Positions 55,906-62,582 of a stretch of 64,000 bases of DNA are shown one piece after another. Below the pieces are notes generated by a model. That model was not told where the DNA came from, made no database searches, and saw only the letters and a list, made by a program, of their open reading frames with translations. Made by a program: the position numbers and the translations under genes. Source of the stretch: Peptostreptococcus equinus (GTDB taxonomy: Bacteria > Bacillota > Clostridia > Peptostreptococcales > Peptostreptococcaceae). How positions within the stretch are numbered: the first letter of the stretch is position 1; every line of letters begins with the position of its first letter. The stretch is taken from the NCBI RefSeq assembly GCF_027125355.1, contig NZ_CP114052.1:372001-436000 (forward strand). The letters are read 5' to 3'.

Positions 55906-56453
55906 TAGATTTAATAGAGCTTTACCCTGAACACCTAAAAAATCCTACAATAATTGAAATACTAAGGGTTTTAAACGTTCAGTTAGCAGAAGAGGAAGAA
56001 GGCATAGAAAACTTAATAAAAGAGTTTAATATATCTACAGCAACAAATTCACTCCCACTATGGGCAAAGTTTGTTGGAATTGAATATAATGATGAAATAG
56101 ACATAGAGATAATGCGTTCTAACATCTTAGCAGGGTTAATGAGTAACCAAGTTACAACAGTAAAGGTTATTAAAGAAATAGCTGAAAAGTACTCAAATGG
56201 TACTTGTGAGGTTATAGAAAACTATGCGGATTACTCATTTATCGTAAGGTTTACATCAACTGTTGGCATACCACTCAAGCTTGATGAAATTAAAAAATCA
56301 ATTGATAGAGTAAAGCCTGCACATCTTAACTATAAATTTGAGTTCATTTATAGAACATGGGGAGATATTAAGAAGTTAGGACTTACTTGGGGGCAATGGT
56401 TTGCTCTTAATAGAACATTTAAAGAATTAAGAGAAAGGAGTGATTTATTATAG
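55902..56453 (+). CDS. Baseplate protein of the DUF2313 family (XkdU)
   Basis: 183 residues: IEGLI-type N-terminal helices, then GIEYNDEIDIEIMRSNILAG and the C-terminal WGDIKKLGLTWGQWFAL. This family closes the tail wedge module and precedes the fibre genes in PBSX-like phages. Confidence 0.9.
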   Translation: MIDLIELYPEHLKNPTIIEILRVLNVQLAEEEEGIENLIKEFNISTATNSLPLWAKFVGIEYNDEIDIEIMRSNILAGLMSNQVTTVKVIKEIAEKYSNGTCEVIENYADYSFIVRFTSTVGIPLKLDEIKKSIDRVKPAHLNYKFEFIYRTWGDIKKLGLTWGQWFALNRTFKELRERSDLL

Positions 56454-57853
56454 ACGGTTTCGAAAAAACAACTAACAATGGCTTTAATAAAGTAACAGAT
56501 AATAACTTAGTTGATATTAGACCAATAGCTGAAAACTTTGAGATAATAGATACAAAGCTTGGAAATGTTAGTACGACTAACTTAGAAGGTTATTCAGAAA
56601 GTACAGACGGAGAAATCAATATATCTAATTTAATTAAATATGTTTTTAAGAGTGCTAAGGAAACTACAATCAAACTATCTAATTGGAGCAATCAATCTCT
56701 GAAAGATGTATTGGATTGGCTAAAAGGTAGGGTTACTGACACAGTAAAACCTAATTTAGCAAGTAATTCCTTATATGATTGGTTATGGTTTAATATTGTT
56801 AAATCAACTTCTACACCTTATTCTCTTAATACAACGATAAATATGGAAGGTCTTACAACTAATGATTACTTAAATATTTCTTATGAATTCAAAAGTTCTG
56901 GACTTGTACAAGATAGTGCTGTTACTCCTTATGCTAGTATAATTGGGTTAAATCCAACTGGAAATAAAGTCATGGCATTAAATACACAATCACAAATGTT
57001 TGTAAATAACAGCGGTGTTGTTAGTATTAGTATTAAAGTAACACAAGATATGATAAATGCAGGAACTATCAAACTTGTAGCGTATTATTTAGGGTATAGT
57101 ACAGGTAATATTTACTATAGAAGAGTTAAAGTGGAGAAAGGACAAATTCTAACTCCATATATTCAGTCATCTAATGATATAGAATCATTAAGGAAAGATA
57201 TAGCAACAAGTAAAGCAGATATAGATGGAATGAAATTAATTGATACTGGATTAAGAAATGACATTAGCGGGTTACAAGCTAGTAGATATAATCTTATTAA
57301 TGATGGTAATATACCAGTAGTTAATTCACAAAATTATCCAGCTGTAATCTACACTTTAGATGATAACACCTTAAAAGACAATGAAAAAATAACTGTTTTT
57401 ATTTATGGCAGCATATTGGCAGACCAACGGTTCTATATGTGCAACACCGTCGGAGATACACTAGTAGCAAGTATTCCGTCAGGGGGAATATCTGAAAAAA
57501 AATTATATATTGCAAAAAGTACATGGAAAGTTAAAGACACTAACAATAAGTTGCTTGTCTATCCTTATCTAAATAAAACAACAGCAAATAATACAAATAT
57601 AGATTGGATAGTTCTTGTACGAGGGCATGTTGATGGTATAAGCGAGTGGATTCCGTCAAAGTCTGATGTTATCAATATGCAACTTAACACAGACGTTAAG
57701 AACTTAAAAGAGGCAGAAATATTAGATAGACAAGATATAGTAAAGCTTAATCAAGAAATTACAGGTGAAGATGCCTTGATTGACGCTAACAATATCAAGT
57801 TTGCACAGCTTTTAGGTGTTGATATTGCAACAATCAAAGGGGGTATAGTGTAA
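56447..57853 (+). CDS. Tail fibre protein, apparent ATT start codon
   Basis: 468 residues. The frame is open back to a TGA at 56441-56443 and contains no ATG, GTG or TTG before 56711, yet AAAGGAG (56434-56440) lies exactly 6 nt before ATT at 56447 (next codon ATA). Reading from there gives the sensible start IDGFEKTTNNGFNKVTDNN. Residues about 90-250 look like a beta-sandwich carbohydrate-binding region; coiled coil near the end. Located at the fibre position. An annotation from TTG 56711 would lose 88 residues. Confidence 0.8.
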   Translation: MIDGFEKTTNNGFNKVTDNNLVDIRPIAENFEIIDTKLGNVSTTNLEGYSESTDGEINISNLIKYVFKSAKETTIKLSNWSNQSLKDVLDWLKGRVTDTVKPNLASNSLYDWLWFNIVKSTSTPYSLNTTINMEGLTTNDYLNISYEFKSSGLVQDSAVTPYASIIGLNPTGNKVMALNTQSQMFVNNSGVVSISIKVTQDMINAGTIKLVAYYLGYSTGNIYYRRVKVEKGQILTPYIQSSNDIESLRKDIATSKADIDGMKLIDTGLRNDISGLQASRYNLINDGNIPVVNSQNYPAVIYTLDDNTLKDNEKITVFIYGSILADQRFYMCNTVGDTLVASIPSGGISEKKLYIAKSTWKVKDTNNKLLVYPYLNKTTANNTNIDWIVLVRGHVDGISEWIPSKSDVINMQLNTDVKNLKEAEILDRQDIVKLNQEITGEDALIDANNIKFAQLLGVDIATIKGGIV

Positions 57854-58887
57854 TGGCGATACGATTTAATCGAAAAGTATATGATAAGATACTTGCTGAA
57901 TTTGAACCGATTTCTAAGAGCTTGATTAGTAATCTACAAAGTGTAGTATCTCCAACGTCGGCTATAACCAATTTAAAGACCTTAGCCGATAGGGTGGCAC
58001 TAGCAGAACACTTAGACATGGTGAAAGCTGATACATACAAGCCTTTATTTCCAATAAATGGAATTACTGAAAATATGTTTATAGTATCTGCATGTAGAGG
58101 TAAGGTGTATATATTCTATAATCCAACATCAACATCAGACAATGTTACAGAAGTATTTATATACGACCCATTTACTAATACTGTAGGTGGGTTAAAAAAT
58201 AAAAATATATCTCCACCTTATAGTAGGCTTCCAACTATGGGTGCAATAGATGATTTTGTGTTCACATATGAAGAGAATATCTACTATAAAGGTGCAGATT
58301 CAACAACTGGAAATACTGTAATATACAAGTTTGATACTGGATATGAAACATCAGAAGTTTTTACAACTTTAAATGTTTCCATAAAAAATACTAGAGTTTT
58401 CAATAATGGTTCAGATGCATATATATGTTATACACCAGGACCAGGTATAAGACGTATGTATAAGCTAAATATGGTGACTAAGACATTAACTTTAATAAAA
58501 GATTTTGGATTTACTAATACCTCTAACGTGACAATAGGTCACTTCTATAATGGAAATATATACTTACTAGAAAGTTCAGTAGACCAGTCAAACTATGTAC
58601 TTTATAAGTATAATCCAGTCACAGGAACTTCTACAAATGCAAAGACTATACCAAAAGCGACTTCATCTTCAACTATGGAAGGTATTGGAGTTGGAAAATA
58701 TATTTATATATTTAGTCATATAATGGGTACAATGACCATCCTTAATCTTGATACATATACTATAGAAGAACAAGGTATAGACTATAACTTAGGCGGTGGA
58801 CTTACTCCAAAAGTATGTATGAACAGAAATAGAATATATGTGTATGATAATCCTTGGCTAGGCATTGTTTATCCAAGATTGAAGTAG
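57853..58887 (+). CDS. Beta-propeller-like tail tip or receptor-binding protein
   Basis: 344 residues, start overlapping the fibre stop (TAATG). After a helical head (1-70) come repeated strands with Kelch-like phrases (ACRGKVYIFYNP, EENIYYKGAD, HFYNGNIYLLESS, GVGKYIYIFSH, NRNRIYVYDNPW), suggesting a propeller. It probably recognises a cell-surface ligand. Confidence 0.75.
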   Translation: MAIRFNRKVYDKILAEFEPISKSLISNLQSVVSPTSAITNLKTLADRVALAEHLDMVKADTYKPLFPINGITENMFIVSACRGKVYIFYNPTSTSDNVTEVFIYDPFTNTVGGLKNKNISPPYSRLPTMGAIDDFVFTYEENIYYKGADSTTGNTVIYKFDTGYETSEVFTTLNVSIKNTRVFNNGSDAYICYTPGPGIRRMYKLNMVTKTLTLIKDFGFTNTSNVTIGHFYNGNIYLLESSVDQSNYVLYKYNPVTGTSTNAKTIPKATSSSTMEGIGVGKYIYIFSHIMGTMTILNLDTYTIEEQGIDYNLGGGLTPKVCMNRNRIYVYDNPWLGIVYPRLK

Positions 58888-58897
58888 GGGGTTGAAT

Positions 58898-59254
58898 ATG
58901 AATAAGATTGAAATATGGGATAAAGAAAGAGATTTAAAAGAAATCTCAAAAGAAATATGGCTTGAAAATTATCCTGAAGCTAAAGAAAAAACACTAGTTT
59001 TAATTAATGATTCTTTAATTGTTTGGCTTGAAGATTTAAAAGCTGATGGTTTTTCAGGAGAAACAGATACAGCTGTTGTTGAAACTTACCTAAAAAAACA
59101 AGCAGAAATAATTGCTGAATACGAAAAGAAAGAACAAGCTAGAAAACAATTAGAAAAAGAAGAGTTAGAAAAAAAGATAGTAGCACAAGCTACAAGAATT
59201 GATACATTATCATCTGCATTGGAAGAATTAACTATAACAGTAGCAGGTGGCTAA
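58898..59254 (+). CDS. Tail-associated hypothetical protein, 118 residues
   Basis: ATG at 58898 is 6 nt after GGGGG. The last 50 residues form a charged coiled coil (KKEQARKQLEKEELEKKIVA). Position after the fibre genes suggests a fibre-assembly or attachment role, without direct evidence. Confidence 0.65.
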   Translation: MNKIEIWDKERDLKEISKEIWLENYPEAKEKTLVLINDSLIVWLEDLKADGFSGETDTAVVETYLKKQAEIIAEYEKKEQARKQLEKEELEKKIVAQATRIDTLSSALEELTITVAGG

Positions 59255-59255
59255 A

Positions 59256-59504
59256 ATGATTAAAATATGTCGCGATATTTTTAATAAAATTAAATTTATA
59301 TTGAAGGGAGAAAATGAAATGGGAGAATTTTTAGCAGCAAGAATTACAATGGCATTTGTAGATGAAGGAGAAACAGGAGCAAGAGAAAAGTATAAAATGT
59401 ATTTTTCAAAGGCTGGTATGCTTAGATGGAAGCCAGCTACTGATGAATCCATAAGAACTAAATATACAGATGTACTATTTGTAATTCAAGATAAAGTAGA
59501 ATAG
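59256..59504 (+). CDS. Hypothetical protein in the lysis region, 82 residues
   Basis: Start uncertain: ATG 59256 (AGGTGG upstream) gives 82 residues, while ATG 59319 (AGGGAG 8 nt upstream) gives 62 and looks better supplied. MGEFLAARITMAFVDEGETG resembles small phage proteins of unknown role before holin genes. Confidence 0.65.
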   Translation: MIKICRDIFNKIKFILKGENEMGEFLAARITMAFVDEGETGAREKYKMYFSKAGMLRWKPATDESIRTKYTDVLFVIQDKVE

Positions 59505-59559
59505 TGAAGTTTAAAGTCTCATAGTTAAAGCTATGGGGCTTAATTAATAGGGGTGATTT

Positions 59560-59844
59560 ATGGAACAACTAATTGCATTTAGCGGTGTTTGTGGGGCATT
59601 GATAACAGTCTATAGCTTAGTGAAGCTTGTTGTACAGCCATTTACAACAGCTATGAAAAGAAATGACTTGACTAATCAAGCACTGCAAAAATCTGTAGAT
59701 ATGTTAGCGTATGACTTGAAAGAATCTCAAAAAGACAGAGATAATATTCATAAAATATTAGATAAGCATGATGATAGATTGAGTAGGGTTGAAGATGATG
59801 TAATACGTAATTCAGAACAAATAAAAACATTATTTAATAGATAG
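59560..59844 (+). CDS. Holin-associated membrane protein (XhlA-like)
   Basis: 94 residues: one membrane span near the N-terminus (residues 4-28) and a long soluble coiled coil. This layout and position next to the holin fit XhlA/hemolysin-like lysis helpers. Confidence 0.7.
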   Translation: MEQLIAFSGVCGALITVYSLVKLVVQPFTTAMKRNDLTNQALQKSVDMLAYDLKESQKDRDNIHKILDKHDDRLSRVEDDVIRNSEQIKTLFNR

Positions 59845-59854
59845 GAGGTAGTAT

Positions 59855-60064
59855 ATGAAGTTAAAAAATGAAACATATGATATATTAAAATGGATAGCAC
59901 AGATATTCTTACCTGCACTTACTATATTTGTAGGTGCTGTAGGGGTAGCTGTAGGCTTTAAGCAAACTGATTTAATAGTTATTATTATGACAGCTTTTGA
60001 TACGTTTTTAGGCACAATTTTAGGCATTTCAACTAAAAACTACAATTCAGAAAGAGAGGTATAA
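59855..60064 (+). CDS. Phage holin (phi LC3 type)
   Basis: 69 residues with two membrane spans (about 13-34 and 38-58) and charged tails. ILKWIAQIFLPALTIFVGAV and FLGTILGISTKNYN match the phi-LC3/Holin_1 family. It opens the membrane for the endolysin. Its end forms part of the 34-bp dispersed repeat. Confidence 0.9.
   Translation: MKLKNETYDILKWIAQIFLPALTIFVGAVGVAVGFKQTDLIVIIMTAFDTFLGTILGISTKNYNSEREV
60030..60063 (+). repeat. Dispersed 34-bp repeat, copy 2
   Basis: Matches 36264-36297 with one mismatch. Covers the last codons of the holin and the GAGAGG ribosome-binding site of the endolysin. Confidence 0.8.
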
Positions 60065-60065
60065 C

Positions 60066-60884
60066 ATGACTAATTTTTATTATAAACCAATTTCAAGAAA
60101 ATATAATTTTGGCTGGGGAAGAAGTAAATCTAACATTAAATTTATAGCTATACACTGGACTGCAAATGAGGGTAGAGGTGCTAATGCAATGGCACACTAT
60201 AAGTATTTTCAGAATAATAATGTAGGAGCGTCCGCACACTATTTTGTTGACGATACCAATATCGTTCAAATAGTTGGAGATAGTACAGTTGCTTATGCTG
60301 TTGGAGGAAATCAAGGATATGGTACTGGACTAGGTGGCATTGTTAATGAAAATTCTATATCAATAGAAATGTGTGTCAATTCAGATGGTGACTATAATAA
60401 GATGTATTTCAATACTGTAGAGCTTGTAAAAGAACTTCTAAGGCAATATCCTAATGCTAAAGTAGTTAGACATTGGGACGCAACAAGAAAAGATTGTCCG
60501 CATGGATATACAGGCTATAACAATGCAAAGTGGAACAAGTTTTTATCTGATATAAAGCAACCTAGACGATTAATCTTAGACTTGACTAAGGATAGCGTTG
60601 CTGTAGAAGTAAGTAATCAAAAAACATCAGTATCAACTAAAAAAGGCTGGGTACAAGAAAATGGCAAGTGGTATTACTATATCGACGGAAAGAAAAAGGT
60701 AGGCTGGCTTAAATCAGGGACAAAGTGGTTCTACATGAAGCCTGACGAGGGCGAAATGGCTGTTGGTTGGCTGCAATATGGTAAGCATTGGTTCTACTTT
60801 AATAAGAGCGGATATATGGTTACTGGTGAACAGACAATAGATGGCAAGAATTATAAATTTAATAGTGAAGGATATTTATTGTAA
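60066..60884 (+). CDS. Endolysin: N-acetylmuramoyl-L-alanine amidase with wall-binding repeats
   Basis: 272 residues. Residues 1-165 are an Amidase_2 domain (FIAIHWTANEGRGANAMAHY, AHYFVDD, VVRHWDATRKDCPH), with the zinc ligands His-His-Cys in place. The rest holds choline-binding-type repeats (GWVQENGKWYYYIDGKKKVG, GWLKSGTKWFYM, GWLQYGKHWFYF). It cuts the bond between muramic acid and the stem peptide at lysis. Last gene of the late operon, followed by a terminator. Confidence 0.95.
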   Translation: MTNFYYKPISRKYNFGWGRSKSNIKFIAIHWTANEGRGANAMAHYKYFQNNNVGASAHYFVDDTNIVQIVGDSTVAYAVGGNQGYGTGLGGIVNENSISIEMCVNSDGDYNKMYFNTVELVKELLRQYPNAKVVRHWDATRKDCPHGYTGYNNAKWNKFLSDIKQPRRLILDLTKDSVAVEVSNQKTSVSTKKGWVQENGKWYYYIDGKKKVGWLKSGTKWFYMKPDEGEMAVGWLQYGKHWFYFNKSGYMVTGEQTIDGKNYKFNSEGYLL

Positions 60885-60890
60885 TAAAAG

Positions 60891-60920
60891 AGGGTAGCAT
60901 TTAGCTACCCTTATTTTTAT
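60891..60920 (+). terminator. Intrinsic terminator of the late operon
   Basis: AGGGTAGC-ATTTA-GCTACCCT stem followed by TATTTTTAT, 7 bp after the endolysin stop. It separates the late operon from the convergent accessory module. Confidence 0.85.
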
Positions 60921-60925
60921 TGTTA

Positions 60926-61420
60926 TTAATTTCTCGGACAATTTATTTCCATAAGTGTATTATACTTTGAATCAGATAATATTTTATGCTTTTCTACATC
61001 GTATATAAAACCTCTACGTTGACTTAATCCTTCGTACCATACACATTTAATAAAATTATTGTCTTTGTCTAGTAACGCATTAAGTGTCAGTTCATTATCG
61101 TTATAAGCACTTAATAACTTATCTAAATCCATTTCTGTGCCATTAATTATGTTTTTTAAATCCTTTTCAGATATTTCTAGGTCTTTTAGCATTTTTTCTA
61201 TACTTGTGATTATTCCATCCATATCTGAATAGTAACATAAGACATCTTCTATATAATCTTCTAGGCTTTCACCTACTCTATCATAGTATTGTGAAGCTTC
61301 TTTAATCTCTGATACCAACTTATCTTCTAGTATTTCCCACTTTTCATCAGTCATCTTTGGATAACTTTCCTTTTTACCTTCAATAAATTTTCTTACTTCC
61401 TTTTCGATTAATTTTGTCAT
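60926..61420 (-). CDS. Unknown accessory protein, 164 residues
   Basis: Soluble, helical, acidic in its first 130 residues (EILEDKLVSEIKEASQYYDR, SLEDYIEDVLCYYSDMDG), with a more mixed C-terminal part (CVWYEGLSQRRGFIYDVEKH). No family recognised. GGAGGT precedes the ATG, and its own promoter (61475-61502) carries the palindromic operator. It is opposite to the late operon and probably expressed in the lysogen, which is typical of cargo genes. Confidence 0.75.
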   Translation of the reverse strand: MTKLIEKEVRKFIEGKKESYPKMTDEKWEILEDKLVSEIKEASQYYDRVGESLEDYIEDVLCYYSDMDGIITSIEKMLKDLEISEKDLKNIINGTEMDLDKLLSAYNDNELTLNALLDKDNNFIKCVWYEGLSQRRGFIYDVEKHKILSDSKYNTLMEINCPRN

Positions 61421-61474
61421 TTTTGCTACCTCCGTTTTAATATATTTTTTTGTTTTGCTTTATCTTATATATAC

Positions 61475-61502
61475 ATTATATCCACACGTTACGTGTTGTC
61501 AA
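61475..61502 (-). promoter_or_regulatory. Promoter with palindromic operator, accessory unit 2
   Basis: On the minus strand: TTGACA (61497-61502), 16-bp spacer, TATAAT (61475-61480). The spacer is almost filled by the palindrome ACACGTTACGTGT (61484-61496), so a bound repressor would block RNA polymerase. Confidence 0.88.
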
Positions 61503-61509
61503 TACTTTT

Positions 61510-61686
61510 TTATAATTTTTCTATAATTATTTTTTTGTTTTCTATAGAAATTTGGACTTCTCTATCATCTTCTGTAATCCCGAGCTCACGCACCCAAGGT
61601 ACAGGTAAAGTTACTCTATTTACTGTGCTTTTATTTTTATCGCCAGATTTGTTAAAAATTATTTTTGCTTTTCTTTTTTCTTCCAT
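61510..61686 (-). CDS. AbrB/SpoVT-like DNA-binding protein, 58 residues
   Basis: KSTVNRVTLPVPWVRELGIT followed by DREVQISIENKKIIIEKL is the swapped-hairpin AbrB fold in its minimal form, as in MazE-like antitoxins and small transition regulators. AAAGGG lies 10 nt before the ATG. It is the natural candidate to bind the ACACGTWACGTGT sites that control this gene cluster. Located between the 69-residue and the 164-residue genes on the same strand. Confidence 0.8.
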   Translation of the reverse strand: MEEKRKAKIIFNKSGDKNKSTVNRVTLPVPWVRELGITEDDREVQISIENKKIIIEKL

Positions 61687-61715
61687 AAATTAATCCCTTT
61701 CTTTATAATAATATT

Positions 61716-61742
61716 AAGAGAGGGGTGTTACCCCCTTCTCTT
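61716..61742 (-). terminator. Hairpin between the acidic protein and AbrB-like genes
   Basis: AAGAGAGGGG pairs with CCCCTTCTCTT (one bulged T), overlapping the stop of the 69-residue gene. The T-run is weak, so it may act as a partial terminator that sets the ratio of the two products. Confidence 0.55.
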
Positions 61743-61950
61743 ACTTTTCTACTACGTTTGATAGTGCTTCTTTGAAGTCATCCCACATTTCATCTGGGTC
61801 ACTGTAGCTAGTGTAGTCTAGCTCTACCCACTCTAGCATTTCCTTGTATTCGTCTGCTTCTATTTCGTCCCAAGTGTCTGCCATTTCAACTCTTTCTTCA
61901 AATTCTTTCAAACTTTCAATTACTCCTGTATATAGTTCTATTTTTTTCAT
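61741..61950 (-). CDS. Strongly acidic small protein, 69 residues
   Basis: 23 of 69 residues are Asp or Glu and only 7 are Lys or Arg, with many aromatic residues (DTWDEIEADEYKEMLEWVEL). Size and charge are those of DNA mimics such as anti-restriction or some anti-CRISPR proteins. No sequence family is recognised, so this is only a suggestion. AGGAGGT precedes the ATG; promoter and operator lie at 62006-62034. Confidence 0.75.
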   Translation of the reverse strand: MKKIELYTGVIESLKEFEERVEMADTWDEIEADEYKEMLEWVELDYTSYSDPDEMWDDFKEALSNVVEK

Positions 61951-62005
61951 TTTGTTACCTCCTAAAATTTAAATATAATTTTTTGTTTACCTTTATCTTA
62001 ATTAT

Positions 62006-62034
62006 ATTATACAATACACGTAACGTGTTGTCAA
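62006..62034 (-). promoter_or_regulatory. Promoter with palindromic operator, accessory unit 1
   Basis: On the minus strand: TTGACA (62029-62034), 17-bp spacer, TATAAT (62006-62011). The palindrome ACACGTAACGTGT (62016-62028) abuts the -35, in the same arrangement as the promoter at 61475-61502. Confidence 0.88.
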
Positions 62035-62083
62035 TACTTTTTTAAAAAATATTTTTATTTTTTTTTTGAAGAAAAAAGTATAA

Positions 62084-62155
62084 TAGTATCACAATTTATA
62101 GAAAAAATAATATCTGATACTATCAATAGAAGAAAAAAGTACTACTATGATACTA
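62084..62155. promoter_or_regulatory. Right arm: three GATACTA integrase-type sites
   Basis: GATACTA at 62116-62122 and 62149-62155 and, in reverse, at 62084-62090. They mirror the three copies beside attL. The 300 bp between the accessory module and attR hold no gene, only these sites, the promoter and the repeats at 62201-62236. Confidence 0.7.
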
Positions 62156-62200
62156 AAGCATTTATATTTCAATGTTTTTAGATGTTTTTTAATGAAGCAG

Positions 62201-62236
62201 TTAACAGTAATTAACAGTAATTAACAGTAGTTAACA
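62201..62236 (+). repeat. Tandem TTAACAGTAA repeats next to attR
   Basis: TTAACAGTA(A/G) occurs three times head to tail with a 10-bp period (62201, 62211, 62221), then a partial TTAACA at 62231. One unit per helical turn places all on one DNA face. Likely binding sites for an excisionase or a second integrase domain. Confidence 0.75.
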
Positions 62237-62249
62237 TAAAAGCATAAAC

Positions 62250-62256
62250 AGAAATG
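62250..62256. other. attR core (right phage-host junction)
   Basis: AGAAATG, identical to attL core. To its right the pilin frame resumes with VLVITIIGILAG, which completes the FTLIEM motif left behind at attL. Confidence 0.85.
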
Positions 62257-62568
62257 GTTTTAGTTATTACAATAATTGGAATCTTAGCCGGTATAATAGC
62301 ACTTAAATTTAGCGGAGCTCAACAAAAGGCCAAAGAAAATGCTGATTATGCTAATGCAGCTAACATAGCTACTGCGTATTATTTAGCAGAAAGTGAAGGT
62401 AAAAATAAAGATCAAATAGATACAGTAGAAGAATTGGTAAATGAAAAATATTTAGAGAGTGTTCCAAAAGTTCAAAGTGTAGGGGAATCTAAGGATTTTA
62501 TATTAGATTTTACATCAGGTGAACTCCAAGTTAAGGTCAATAATAAGCAATTTTATCCAAAAAAATAA
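62254..62568 (+). pseudogene. 3' part of the split type IV pilin gene
   Basis: The frame from the core ATG reads VLVITIIGILAGIIALKFSG and an alpha-helical and beta pilin body to a stop at 62566-62568. It supplies the hydrophobic N-terminal helix and globular part of the pilin whose leader is at 22919-23074. It has no ribosome-binding site of its own in the phage sequence upstream, so it should be silent in the lysogen. ATG of the core is Met6 of the mature pilin, counting Phe as 1. Confidence 0.92.
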
Positions 62569-62582
62569 TAGGGAGATTTAAA

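Larger units (their letters stand above)
23068..62256. mobile_element. Integrated temperate contractile-tailed phage (about 39.2 kb)
   Basis: The element is bounded by two copies of AGAAATG (23068-23074 and 62250-62256) that split one pilin gene. It has modules in normal order: lysogeny, early regulation, recombination/replication, late regulator, packaging, head, contractile tail of the PBSX/XkdK type, fibre, lysis and a right-end accessory module. Every essential structural and lysis function expected for a myovirus is present without an evident nonsense break, so it may be inducible. The closest known relatives by gene type are clostridial myoviruses; this is inference from protein families. 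Confidence 0.93.

Noticed and set aside
61493..61693. Plus-strand frame of 66 codons
   Set aside because: It is the shadow of the minus-strand AbrB-like gene, which has a ribosome-binding site, a recognisable fold and fitting promoters.
62254..62568. Independent pilin gene starting at 62254
   Set aside because: Its first residues are the middle of the FTLIEM motif, it has no ribosome-binding site, and it joins exactly to the fragment at 22919-23074.
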